Of a DNA stretch of 64,000 nucleotides, positions 36,786-46,900 are shown piece after piece. The position numbers and the translations under genes were made by a program. Under the pieces are notes generated by a model, which saw nothing but the letters and a program-made list of their open reading frames with translations, had not been told where the DNA came from and did no database searches. The first letter of the stretch is position 1. Each line of letters opens with the position of its first letter. Source of the DNA: Pseudopedobacter sp. (lineage in GTDB: Bacteria; Bacteroidota; Bacteroidia; Sphingobacteriales; Sphingobacteriaceae); NCBI GenBank assembly GCA_014378105.1, contig JACMOI010000052.1, positions 48,520 through 112,519 on the forward strand, written 5' to 3'.

Positions 36786-36923
36786 TTAATCTAAAATAAC
36801 TGTACGTTCAGCATTAGGCGATTTAATTTTAACTAACTTAGTATTTACTTTAATAGCTGATTTACGCAATACTGAAGTTGTTTTATTTCTTCTGTCTTTT
36901 CTTTTCAAACGGGTGACTGCCAT
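36786..36923 (-). CDS. Small conserved basic protein
   Basis: A 45-residue protein, net strongly positive: TRLKRKDRRNKTTSVLRK at the front, ERTVILD at the end. It has a complete transcription unit: a textbook promoter (36938-36968) and a terminator (36731-36763), which argues it is a real gene despite its size. The KRKDRRNK opening is one I recall in short Bacteroidota proteins of unknown function; ribosome or RNA association is suggested by its composition only. It follows arginine decarboxylase in orientation but has its own unit. Confidence 0.8.
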   Translation of the reverse strand: MAVTRLKRKDRRNKTTSVLRKSAIKVNTKLVKIKSPNAERTVILD

Positions 36924-36937
36924 AATTTTATTTTTTG

Positions 36938-36968
36938 CAAATGTAAGGAAAAAAAATAAATATCCAAA
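36938..36968 (-). promoter_or_regulatory. Complete Bacteroidota-type promoter
   Basis: On the minus strand TTTG (36965-36968), 19 bases, then TACATTTG (36938-36945). This is the -33/-7 arrangement TTTG-N19-TAnnTTTG. The ATG of the small basic protein follows 14 bases later. Confidence 0.75.
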
Positions 36969-37063
36969 TTGAAATATGCAGATTGTGACTATAAGTTATA
37001 TCAATTTGTTAACACTATCTTGCTGGTCAAATGTATTTTTAAAGTTTAACGCAAATTGGCAAC

Positions 37064-38470
37064 CTAATAACCCAGAATATCAAGCATTGAATCTGCATTC
37101 TGCTCTTCGGCGAAAATTTCATAACTAAGTGCACCATCTTCGTTTCTGTTTATGATTATATGTTTAGGGGCAGGAATTAAACAATGTTGAATTCCTCCGT
37201 ATCCTCCTAAGCTTTCCTGGTATGCTCCGGTGTGAAAAAAGCCCATATGCAACGTTTGACCATCCTTTAATTTTGGCATAAAAACCTGGTTAGTATTTGT
37301 ATCTGAGTTATAAAAATCCTGGCTATCACAAGTAAGTCCACCAAGGTTAATGCGTTGAAATTCGTTTTCCCAATTGTTAATAGCCAGCATTATAAACTTT
37401 TGGCCAATACCCCACGTATCAGGTAAAGTTGTTATAAATGAACTGTTAATCATATACCACAGCTCTTTATCATTCTGCTCCTTTTGCCCAATAATAGTGT
37501 ACAAAGCCCCTCCACTTTCTCCAACGGTAAAAGATCCAAATTCAGTTATCAAATTTGGAACAGGCACTCCCCTGTTTTCACAGATTGCTTTTATATAATA
37601 TACAATCTGATCGATCATATAGGCATAATCATATTCTACACCCAACGAAGTATAAATTGGCATGCCACCGCCTATATCCAAAGTGTCCAGGTCGTCACAA
37701 AATGCTTTTACATCGCAGTAAACATTTACTAACCGGGTTAATTCACTCCAGAAATACGTGGTATCTTTAATGCCTGAATTAACAAAGAAGTGTAACATTT
37801 TAAGTTTAAAATTTTTGCTCAACTTAATTTTGTTTTCATATAAATCTTCAATGCGCTTATAACTCATCCCAAGCCGCGATGTATATACAAGAAAATTAGG
37901 TTCTTCCTCTGTTGCAATGCGAATTCCCAATTGTGTTTGTTTTGTGGTATATTCATCAATCAGATCTAATTCTTCCGGGTTATCCAATACACAAACAAGG
38001 TTTTTGTATCCGGTATTTATCAATTCTGCAATGTTTTTGGCATACTGCGGCGTTTTGTAACCATTACAAATGATGAATTGATTTTTATTGAACTTACCCT
38101 TGGCCGTTAGTTTTTTAATAATCTCCAAATCAAAGGCAGAAGACGTTTCTAAATCGACCCCGTTTTTTAGCACTTCATTTAACACAAAACTAAAATGAGA
38201 ACTTTTAGTACAATAACAATAATTATAGTATCCTTCGTAATTATATTTTTTAAATGCCAGGGCAAACAATTCTCTCGCAGTTTTTATCTGTGAACCAATC
38301 TTTGGTAAATAAGAAAACTTAAGAGGTGTTCCAAATTTTTCTATTAAATTCATAAGGCTTACCCCATGAAAATGTAGCTCCCCTTCTTTCACTTCAAAAC
38401 CATGGCGCGGAAAGAAAAAAGTTTGATGAATAAGGTCGGTATACCGATTTTTAATATTTAGTGTGCTCAA
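37064..38470 (-). CDS. speA: Arginine decarboxylase, group IV PLP fold
   Basis: A 468-residue fold-III PLP enzyme of the ornithine/DAP/arginine decarboxylase superfamily. The PLP lysine is K89 in NYCYCTKSSHFSF. Other blocks are GVDLETSSAFDLEII, DTLDIGGGMPIY (phosphate loop), LITEFGSFTVGESGG and GGYGGIQHCLIP near the end. It resembles the roughly 465-residue Bacteroidota SpeA-type rather than the 630-residue E. coli enzyme. It makes agmatine, the first step to putrescine. It is divergent from an arginase gene across 146 bases, so both fates of arginine are set side by side. Confidence 0.85.
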   Translation of the reverse strand: MSTLNIKNRYTDLIHQTFFFPRHGFEVKEGELHFHGVSLMNLIEKFGTPLKFSYLPKIGSQIKTARELFALAFKKYNYEGYYNYCYCTKSSHFSFVLNEVLKNGVDLETSSAFDLEIIKKLTAKGKFNKNQFIICNGYKTPQYAKNIAELINTGYKNLVCVLDNPEELDLIDEYTTKQTQLGIRIATEEEPNFLVYTSRLGMSYKRIEDLYENKIKLSKNFKLKMLHFFVNSGIKDTTYFWSELTRLVNVYCDVKAFCDDLDTLDIGGGMPIYTSLGVEYDYAYMIDQIVYYIKAICENRGVPVPNLITEFGSFTVGESGGALYTIIGQKEQNDKELWYMINSSFITTLPDTWGIGQKFIMLAINNWENEFQRINLGGLTCDSQDFYNSDTNTNQVFMPKLKDGQTLHMGFFHTGAYQESLGGYGGIQHCLIPAPKHIIINRNEDGALSYEIFAEEQNADSMLDILGY

Positions 38471-38588
38471 CTCTTTTATTGTTTATGCAATTTTAAGGAA
38501 TTGAAAAGTTTTATCCGTGAAAATAAATTGTTTATTCTACAGGTTAATTTTGCTAAGCTGCTTTTTAAAAGCAAGTCAGGGTTTTTTC

Positions 38589-38620
38589 TATATTTGTAAC
38601 CACCTATGGAGGTTTCGTGA
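38589..38620 (+). promoter_or_regulatory. Arginase leader: -7 box, SD and mini-ORF
   Basis: TATATTTG (38589-38596) is a -7 box. GGAGGT (38608-38613) is an unusually good Shine-Dalgarno sequence for this phylum, 3 bases before the GTG start at 38617. The SD sits inside a mini-frame ATG GAG GTT TCG TGA (38606-38620) whose stop overlaps the GTG. Confidence 0.55.
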
Positions 38621-39561
38621 AAAAAATAAAAATAATTGCCATCGAATCAGATTATGGTGCCGGAACTCGCGGTGCTAAATTAGGACCGCAAGCTTTGTTG
38701 AAAGCTGTCAATAATCTTAATTCATCACTGCTATCAGGCATCTCAGTGCATGCTATTATCCCTGATGAACCAGAAATAATGGATTTACACCCAACAGCAA
38801 AAAACATAGACACCGTTATTAATGTTCAGAACCGCATTATAGAATTGGTTCAGCACACACTTTCTTCAAACGAATTTCCATTTATTATAAGTGGCGATCA
38901 CAGCAATGGTTTGGCCGGAATTAGTGCACTTAAAAATTTCTATGCTGAAGATTCTGTAGGAGTTATATGGATAGATGCACATGCAGATATACATTCGCCT
39001 TATACCTCTCCAAGTGGCAATTTACATGGAATGCCGCTGGCTGCTGCTATGGGTATTGGATCAACCAAAAATGATAAGAATAATATAAATATTGATATTA
39101 CTGAAAAATGGAATGAACTGTTAACCTTAGGAGATAAAAAAATAACCCCAAAGCTTAAACCTGAAAACATTGTTTTTATTGATATAAGAGATTTAGAGGA
39201 TGAAGAAATATCAATTCTAAAGGAAAGAAATATAAAATTTTTTACGCCAGAACACAAAAAAGAAGCAGGTATTAGCTCCATCATCAAACAAACGCTTGCG
39301 CATCTGGCAAAATGTGAACATTTATTGGTTTCATTTGATGTAGATAGTCTTGACCCTACTGTTTCTTTCGGCACTGGTACTCCCGTTCCCGGAGGATTGA
39401 GTGAGCAGGAGGCTGTAGAATTATTGACTGCATTTATGGTTCAACCCAACCTTAAATTATTTGAAATTACTGAAATAAATCCTATCCTTGACCGCCAGCA
39501 TCCAATGGAAGAAGTTGCCGCAGAGATTATAGTAAAAATACTTCCTGCTTTACTTGCCTAA
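38617..39561 (+). CDS. Arginase (ureohydrolase family)
   Basis: A 314-residue ureohydrolase starting with GTG. Manganese ligands are seen in SGDHSNG (H95), WIDAHADIH (D120, H122, D124) and SFDVDSLDP. The block FGTGTPVPGGLSEQEA is typical of arginase (L-arginine to ornithine and urea) rather than agmatinase, which lacks it. The N-terminal AGTRGAKLGPQAL also fits arginase. It faces arginine decarboxylase across a divergent promoter region. The sequence after the GTG (KKIKIIAIESDYGAGTRGA) leaves no later start. Confidence 0.87.
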   Translation: MKKIKIIAIESDYGAGTRGAKLGPQALLKAVNNLNSSLLSGISVHAIIPDEPEIMDLHPTAKNIDTVINVQNRIIELVQHTLSSNEFPFIISGDHSNGLAGISALKNFYAEDSVGVIWIDAHADIHSPYTSPSGNLHGMPLAAAMGIGSTKNDKNNINIDITEKWNELLTLGDKKITPKLKPENIVFIDIRDLEDEEISILKERNIKFFTPEHKKEAGISSIIKQTLAHLAKCEHLLVSFDVDSLDPTVSFGTGTPVPGGLSEQEAVELLTAFMVQPNLKLFEITEINPILDRQHPMEEVAAEIIVKILPALLA

Positions 39562-39603
39562 CAGCACATTTATTAACAAATAATCTGTATTTATCAATCA
39601 ATA

Positions 39604-40641
39604 TTAATTAGTTATGGTATTTGTTTGTACAAATGCGTTTAGCAAAAACCTGATGGTATCTTCTCCGTCTGCGTAATCATTTAATGCCGGATTTTGTGAT
39701 CTCCCGAATGGAATCATTCTTTCATTGTCCATGTTTCCAACAACACATTGTAAATCATTTTTGTGTTCTTCTATGTAACTTACCACCTGATTAGCATTTT
39801 CGTAAAACTGAAACAACAATACACTCAGAGGGGAAGCAATAAGGTCATCCTGTTTTAAAATCAGAAAGCCATTATCAAGATGTGGAGCCATGTTCATTAA
39901 GAAAATTGCCTTGTGATATGTATAATTATTTGCATACTTATTATGATGAATAATCTCTTTATATCTTTCAAAAGCCACAATCATAGGTTCAAGATTATAC
40001 CCCTGCGGTAGCAGTACTTTAGATACATTGCGACAACCTAAACCAAAGTACATAAAAATATCATCGGCAAGCTGATCCAACTCCTCTGTAGTTTCTTTAC
40101 CGGTTAATACTGCTATACTGTTTCTGCTTTTGCGAAGCAGGTTTGGTTTGGTTCTGAAATAATATTCAAAATAACGATTGCTGTTATTGCTTCCTGTGGC
40201 TATAACGGCATCGAAGTTTTTGGTGTGATGATCTTCTGCTACATTAATTAAACTGCTCATTTCAGGATTAAGCTTAACTAGTTCCTGTATTAACCACTTC
40301 ATTAAAATACTGTCATCAGAAGATGGTTTAATAAGCGCTTTATTGCCTGTTGCCAGAACACATATAAGATCATGAAGGCCTACCAATGGTATGTTTCCGG
40401 CCATAATTATCAATACCGTTTTAACTTCTGTTTGATCCGATAGGGAATATGGTTTTAACCATCTATTCAAATTTTCTTTCTCTAATAATTGTCCCCATGC
40501 TTTAATTGCCTTAACTTGCATGTCGATGGTAAACCAATTATTGTTTAAATAAGCTTGTTGCAAAACCGGAAATTCAGGATTTATATGTCTAAAAATGTTC
40601 CCCAAATCAGATAATATCTGAATACGTTGTGAATAATTCAT
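39604..40641 (-). CDS. LuxC-like acyl-CoA reductase
   Basis: A 345-residue protein of the LuxC/acyl-CoA reductase family, an aldehyde-dehydrogenase-fold group that reduces acyl-CoA to aldehyde with NADPH. NIPLVGLHDLICVLATGNKALIKPSSDDS (83-111) is the nucleotide-binding region and FGLGCRNVSKVLLP places the catalytic Cys at 203. In Bacteroidota it is regularly divergent from a dicluster ferredoxin, as here (88 bases apart). The physiological product, perhaps a wax or flexirubin-related aldehyde, is not known. Confidence 0.87.
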   Translation of the reverse strand: MNYSQRIQILSDLGNIFRHINPEFPVLQQAYLNNNWFTIDMQVKAIKAWGQLLEKENLNRWLKPYSLSDQTEVKTVLIIMAGNIPLVGLHDLICVLATGNKALIKPSSDDSILMKWLIQELVKLNPEMSSLINVAEDHHTKNFDAVIATGSNNSNRYFEYYFRTKPNLLRKSRNSIAVLTGKETTEELDQLADDIFMYFGLGCRNVSKVLLPQGYNLEPMIVAFERYKEIIHHNKYANNYTYHKAIFLMNMAPHLDNGFLILKQDDLIASPLSVLLFQFYENANQVVSYIEEHKNDLQCVVGNMDNERMIPFGRSQNPALNDYADGEDTIRFLLNAFVQTNTITN

Positions 40642-40726
40642 GTAATTTAGACTAATTCTATTTTTTTGATTGTGGCAACAAAACTAAACTTGCAGGTGTT
40701 ATCATCCTAACTAAAAATAATAATAA

Positions 40727-41074
<348 letters not shown>

Positions 41075-41095
41075 GTATTCTGTTTAATAAGTATT

Positions 41096-41131
41096 GGCAT
41101 CATCAGACTCCCGTCTCATGGTGCCTTTTTA
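41096..41131 (+). terminator. Terminator of the ferredoxin gene
   Basis: GGCATCATCAGAC (41096-41108) and GTCTCATGGTGCC (41113-41125) form a 13-pair stem with one C-C mismatch and one G-T pair, then TTTTTA. It lies 22 bases past the ferredoxin stop. Confidence 0.75.
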
Positions 41132-41195
41132 TTTATATGCCACAATTTTTACTTAAATTATATAGAATCAATAACATTTTTTAATATAATCAAAC

Positions 41196-42344
41196 ATGTC
41201 ATTTTTGCATTTGGGTCTTTCTGATCCGATATTAAAAATAGTTGCCAAACAACAATATACAGCGGCTTACCCTGTTCAGCTGGCCACTATTCCGGTTATA
41301 TTATCCGGAAAAGATTTGTTGGTCATTGCTAAAACAGGCTCTGGTAAAACTGTAAGTTTTGTATTACCTGTTCTTCAAAAATTACAAGGTACAGCCAAAG
41401 CAAAAAGCAGGCATATTAAAGCTCTGGTACTTGTGCCCACCAGAGAACTTGCAGTGCAGGTTGCTGAAGTGTTTATGCTGTTTAGTAAAAACCTGCCGCA
41501 ACAAATAAAAAGTATGGCCGTATATGGCGGTGTATCTATAAACCCACAAATGATGCAACTACAGGGAATTGAGGTTTTAGTGGCTACGCCTGGGCGTTTA
41601 CTTGATTTGCTTGAATCAAATGCAGTAGCACTTAGCGAAGTAGATACATTGGTACTCGACGAAGCAGATAAAATGTTGAGTCTGGGATTTAAAGAAGAGA
41701 TGCAAAAAATATTTAAACTGTTGAAACCGGTTTGTCAGCATTTGCTTTTTTCTGCAACGCTTAATAAAGATATTAAAAGTGTTACTGAAATACTTTTAAA
41801 TGATCCTGTATTAATTGAAACAGAAAAGGAAAGCCTTAATGAACATACAGACCTCATTAAACAAACTGCTTACCTGGTATCTGATGAAAGAAAGGGGCCC
41901 TTGTTAAGATACCTGATTAAGCAAAAAAATATGCAGCAGGTATTAGTATTTGCTTCTTCCATACACCGTGCAGATATAGTGGTTAACAAGTTAAAAATGA
42001 ACGGCATCAAAGCTTTACAAATTCACCGGGAACTAAGTCAGGGAGCAAGAATGGAAGCCTTGCGTATGTTTAAGGCCGGCGATATTACTGCATTAGTGGC
42101 AACAGATCTTGTTTCAAGAGGAATAGATATACCTTTTCTTCCTTTTGTGATTAATTATGAACTTCCGCGTTCACCTAAAGATTATATACATCGCATAGGT
42201 AGAACAGGCAGAGCAGAATCTACCGGAGAGGCTATCTCACTTATCAGCCCGAATGAGGAACATCACTTTCATGTAATCTTAAAAAAAATGGGGAAGTTGC
42301 TGCAGGCATTACCATCCGTTGATATCGATTTAAAAGGATATTAG
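41196..42344 (+). CDS. DEAD-box RNA helicase
   Basis: A 382-residue minimal DEAD-box helicase: Q motif region YPVQLATIP, motif I AKTGSGKT (45-52), PTRELAVQV, TPGRLLDLL, motif II LDEADKM (154-160), motif III SATLN, and motif VI HRIGRTGRA. There is no C-terminal basic tail, so it is shorter than RhlE or DeaD and probably relies on partners for RNA targeting. Roles in ribosome assembly or mRNA turnover are usual for the family. rlmF starts 64 bases downstream on the same strand, which fits a ribosome link. Confidence 0.92.
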   Translation: MSFLHLGLSDPILKIVAKQQYTAAYPVQLATIPVILSGKDLLVIAKTGSGKTVSFVLPVLQKLQGTAKAKSRHIKALVLVPTRELAVQVAEVFMLFSKNLPQQIKSMAVYGGVSINPQMMQLQGIEVLVATPGRLLDLLESNAVALSEVDTLVLDEADKMLSLGFKEEMQKIFKLLKPVCQHLLFSATLNKDIKSVTEILLNDPVLIETEKESLNEHTDLIKQTAYLVSDERKGPLLRYLIKQKNMQQVLVFASSIHRADIVVNKLKMNGIKALQIHRELSQGARMEALRMFKAGDITALVATDLVSRGIDIPFLPFVINYELPRSPKDYIHRIGRTGRAESTGEAISLISPNEEHHFHVILKKMGKLLQALPSVDIDLKGY

Positions 42345-42408
42345 CAGACCCTGATTTTATTCAGCTACTTCCTGATTACACTGAAATTTATTATTATACA
42401 GCATTATT

Positions 42409-43377
42409 GTGAAGCTTACAAAAACAGAACGATTCTACACGGAAAAAACAAATCTGCATTGGCGTAACAGGCATCGGATGCGGTATGATTTTACAAAATT
42501 AATACAGGAGTGTGTTGCACTTAAACCTTACGTTTATATAAATGATTATGAGGATGCGTCTATAGATTTTGCAAATTATGCAGCAGTAAAAATGTTGAAC
42601 CGGGCATTGCTCAAAAGTTTTTATAATATAAATAACTGGGATATTCCTGAAGGTTACTTATGTCCGCCTGTGCCGGGCCGAGCTGATTATATTCACAACA
42701 TGGCAGACCTGCTGGCTTCTCTCAATAACGGGATCATTCCAAAAGGTAAGCTGGTTAATGTTATAGACATTGGAGTTGGAGCAAATTGCATATATCCTTT
42801 AATAGCACAGTTTGAATACGGATGGAATTTTGTTGGTTCAGATATCGATCCAGTGGCTATTGGTTCAGCCCAAAAAATTATAGCAGCAAATGAACAACTG
42901 CACGATGCCATACAGTTACGTTTACAAAAAAATCCTTCCTCCATTTTTAAAGGTATATGGAATACAGATGATAAATTTGATTTGTCTATTTGCAATCCTC
43001 CTTTTCATGCATCGCTGGCAGAAGCGCAGGCAGGAACCCAACGTAAGTTAAAGAACCTTGGCTATAACCAAACGAAAAAACCTATGCTAAACTTTGGAGG
43101 CAAACAGATGGAATTATCTTGTAAGGGCGGCGAATCAGGCTTTGTGCGACAAATGATTAAAGAAAGTTCTGCAATGCCTTTAGCCTGTTTATGGTATTCA
43201 ACATTGGTCTCTAAAAAAGAAAATCTGCCTGCCATATATCAGGCATTAAAAATGGTCAAAGCATTTGCGGTAAAAACCATACCAATGGCACAGGGGCAAA
43301 AAATGAGCAGAATTGTAGCCTGGAGTTTTTTAAATGAGAAGGAGCAAAATGAATGGAAGAAAAAGTGGAAAAAGTAA
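42409..43377 (+). CDS. rlmF: 23S rRNA (adenine1618-N6)-methyltransferase
   Basis: A 322-residue SAM-dependent methyltransferase beginning with GTG. The SAM site is VIDIGVGANCIYPLIA (118-133), and the N6-adenine catalytic motif is NPPF (196-199) in DLSICNPPFHAS. The start KTERFYTEKTNLHWRNRHRMRYDF and the block LKNLGYNQTKKPMLNFGG are diagnostic for RlmF, which methylates A1618 of 23S rRNA. It follows a DEAD-box helicase on the same strand, likely in one transcript. Confidence 0.95.
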   Translation: MKLTKTERFYTEKTNLHWRNRHRMRYDFTKLIQECVALKPYVYINDYEDASIDFANYAAVKMLNRALLKSFYNINNWDIPEGYLCPPVPGRADYIHNMADLLASLNNGIIPKGKLVNVIDIGVGANCIYPLIAQFEYGWNFVGSDIDPVAIGSAQKIIAANEQLHDAIQLRLQKNPSSIFKGIWNTDDKFDLSICNPPFHASLAEAQAGTQRKLKNLGYNQTKKPMLNFGGKQMELSCKGGESGFVRQMIKESSAMPLACLWYSTLVSKKENLPAIYQALKMVKAFAVKTIPMAQGQKMSRIVAWSFLNEKEQNEWKKKWKK

Positions 43378-43599
43378 ATTTGTGAACCCTACAGAAGAAT
43401 GTAAGGATGTGACAAACATTAAAAGAAACGATTGAAATATTTTTCCTGCAATAATTTCAAAAAAGTTAAAAATACATAACTCTTTAATGGTATAGATATT
43501 AATAAGTATAGCCTTATTATCAAAAATTAAACTTATCGGATTCAGCAATATTATTAAATAATAAAGTAGTTAAGTTAAATATTGATATTAAACAACTTG

Positions 43600-43864
43600 C
43601 TACAATGATTCTCTGTGTGAAAAATATTTTGCTGCCTGATTATGTAAGGTTATTAATAAGGGGTTATTTCGATAGTCAGGTTCAATATCTGCATTGCTTT
43701 TAATGATTTGTTTTACCAGCATTCTTTATCCTCTGCTGTTCTGCTTAAGTTTTCGGATAGTATATTAATAACGGCTGTTTCTGCCCGTAGCAAATCATTT
43801 TTAAAACATTCATCATTAATTTAATTTCATTCCTGAGCATATTAATTCGCAGTACTTTAGCCAT
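43600..43864 (-). pseudogene. Twice-frameshifted small gene, unknown
   Basis: From ATG 43864 (minus) one frame reads KVLRINMLRNEIKLM. A second frame continues as FKNDLLRAETAVINILSENL then SRTAEDKE. A third reads LVKQIIKSNADIEPDYRNN and ends HNQAAKYFSHRESL at 43600. Two frameshifts would restore one product of about 86 residues with natural composition. I do not recognise it. The remaining parts of the 43378-43928 gap show nothing. Confidence 0.45.
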
Positions 43865-43928
43865 ATTTTAAAGCTGTATTTTGGGAGGGTTATTTATGCC
43901 TTTAAATAAAATAAAAACAAGGAGTATG

Positions 43929-46900
43929 CTATTTAATTAAATGCACTTTGTGTATAGCTGTGTAGTTATTATCATCTGTAATTTGAATCGAGTAAATTCC
44001 TGCAGCATAGGTTGATAGATCTAATTGCATTGTATTTGAATAGTTTTTTGTATGATAAAGCAACTGTCCAAAACAGTCAAAAACATTTATATAAAATGAA
44101 GTTAGTTGTGCTGCTAAAATGGTGGTGATTTTATTTGTTGGATTTGGATAAAATTTTATTTGATCAGTTGTTTCAATCGGATCAATGCCAGTGGCCGTGT
44201 TTATGGTTATCGATTTATAAATAGTATCTCCCGGGCATCCGCCTCCCGAAATTTCTACAACTTTTAAATTAATCACTCCAATTGTATTCCACTTTATGGC
44301 AATAGTATTGGAAGTGCTGCTGCCCGTGCCATTTGTTAAGAGCCAATGATAGCCAGAACCAATAAATGGTGGTACTGAATACGTAATGGTATTGAATTTT
44401 TTAACGATAGAATCACCTGTTATTATAAACGCATTTACAGGGTTATTGATTAAGAAAATTCGTTGACTAAATGAATCTGCACAAAATCCGTTAATGGATG
44501 CAACCAACTTTATTTGGTAACTGTTTGCCACACTAAAATTATAACTGATTACAGGGCTCACCAAGGTTGAAGTATCTCCATTCCCGAAAGTCCATAGGCG
44601 AGAGATATTACCGGCATAACCCGTTGTATCTGTAAAAATAAACTGATTGCCTTTAATACACTGAATAAGATTATTAACAGTAAAGCCCGTTTTTAATTTG
44701 TTGCCAATACTTATTAATATCGCCACTGAGGTATCATAAAAACCTGCAGACATTACAGCTCTTTTATACCATATAGACGTACCTGGTACAGGTGGAAAAT
44801 AATTCATCGTATGGTTAATTCCACTTGCCATAGCAAACCCTGTGTTTGGTCCGCTTAAAGAACTCAACCAATTGTACAAATACGAGCCATCTCCTCCGTT
44901 AACCATACTGCCCGTTAAGGGTAAAGGTATAGACCCCGAACAAATTAACTGATCTGCAGAAATAGTGTTGTTAGAAATACCCGCAATCATACTTAATTTA
45001 GGTAGAAAAAGAATGACAGCATCATCTTGTCCGCCATTACTAGTTTGATAAGCTCCGTTTGTAGCAATTCCATTTAGTGATGAACTGTAACCACAGGCAT
45101 AAAGATTTCCTGATGTATCACTGATAAGATCATTTAACACATCAAAAGAACTGCCGCCAAAATAGGTAGACCATTGAAGTTGACCTGCTGTATTAAGTCT
45201 GGCTATAAATGCATCAGTGCCTCCCCCATATACACTTTGATAGGCACCTGAAGTAACAATGGCCGTATCTGAAGCGGTTTTTCCAGTTACCAGAATATTG
45301 TTATTTATATCAATGCCTATGCCATATCCACCATCCTGATTACTGCCTCCAAAATAAGTACTCCATTGTCGCACACCTGATGAATTAAATTTAACAATAT
45401 ATGCATCTGTGCCTCCCGCATACACCGGTTGGTATGCCCCTGTTGAAGCTATTCCATTTACAGACATGGTATAGCCTGTTGCTATAATATTGTTGTTTAA
45501 ATCGGCCGAAATATTAAATCCATAATCATCTGCCATACCACCAAAATAAGTTCCCCATTGAAGATCTCCGCCCGAAGTTAACTTTGCAATAAAAGCATCA
45601 TAGCCTCCACCAATTGATGTTTGATGAGCACTTGTTGAGGCGATACCGTTTAACGAGGCAGTATAACCGGATATTAATGCGTTTCCGTTTCCATCTGCTG
45701 CTATATCAAATGAATAATCATCTGAACTACCTCCATAATAAGTGGCCCAGATTCGTGCACCGGTATTGCTGAATTTTGCAACAAATACATCATTGTCGCC
45801 ACCGCCATAAACCGATTGATAGGTGCCTGCTGTAGCAATTCCTGATGCTGAACTTGTAATTCCTAAAACAAATAAATTACCTCCCGGATCAACACTAATT
45901 CCGTTTAAAAAATCATCCGTATTAAAACCATAATAGGTGCCCCATTGCAAGGTACCTGAACCATTAAATTTCGCAATAAATCCATCAAAGCCTCCTCTGT
46001 TGGCAGGCTGGTATGAACCAGTTGTACTGATATCTGTAATTGAATTAGTATAACCCGAAACATAAATATTCCCAATCGTATCTGCAGCAATCGCATAAGC
46101 ATAATCAATATCCGCACCTCCATAATAGGTAACCCATTGCGGAATGCCGGATGCGCTTATTTTTGCAATTAATCCATCCGTACTCCCATTAAAAGTTGTT
46201 TGGTGGGCTCCTGTAGTAGCAATGTTTCCGGATGATGCCGTGCGACCCGCAATAAACAAATTACCATTTCTATCTCTGCATATACTGTTGGCAATTTCAT
46301 TAAGTGTGCTCCCAAAATAAGTTACCCAAGGTGTTGGATCAATAATTAATGTTTGCATTGGGTCATACTTATTTACAGTAATACCAAATACATTTGCAGA
46401 TAAATATTTAAAGCCTGCCTTCACTTTTGTTTCTAAATAATTTTGGTTGATCTGATAACTGTAAGGGATACTTTCATCAATACTTCCAAATGCCGTTTCA
46501 ATTGTTATATGTCCGTTATTTGTTAATGCAGTATGGTAAGCACCAGAAAATTGCATATGTATATCATTAATATTTCCTCCGGGATGTATGATGAAATTAT
46601 ATTTAAAACCGTTTGATCTAATTGCCTTCAGCTCTTGTTTATTATTTTGTTCAGTAACGTTGTTTATAACACACTCCACATCAATGTTAGGATATAGGTT
46701 ATGATAGATAATTTTAGCATAATGGTGCACCATGTATATAGTACCTGAAGTATAATAGTTTATTTTATTTGCTGCGGGTTCAACGGCCGTTATTAGTGCA
46801 TTTTTATTCGAACCTTCAAACAATATGTCAATGCGATGGGTGCTGATGGTATCGGATGCGGGAGTTATATTATAATTTAATTTTTTTTTGTTTCCATCTA

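Noticed and set aside
44997..46330. Regular repeats read as a CRISPR-like array
   Set aside because: Units of about 190 bases encode SBBP propeller blades in one continuous frame; there are no short identical repeats with unique spacers.
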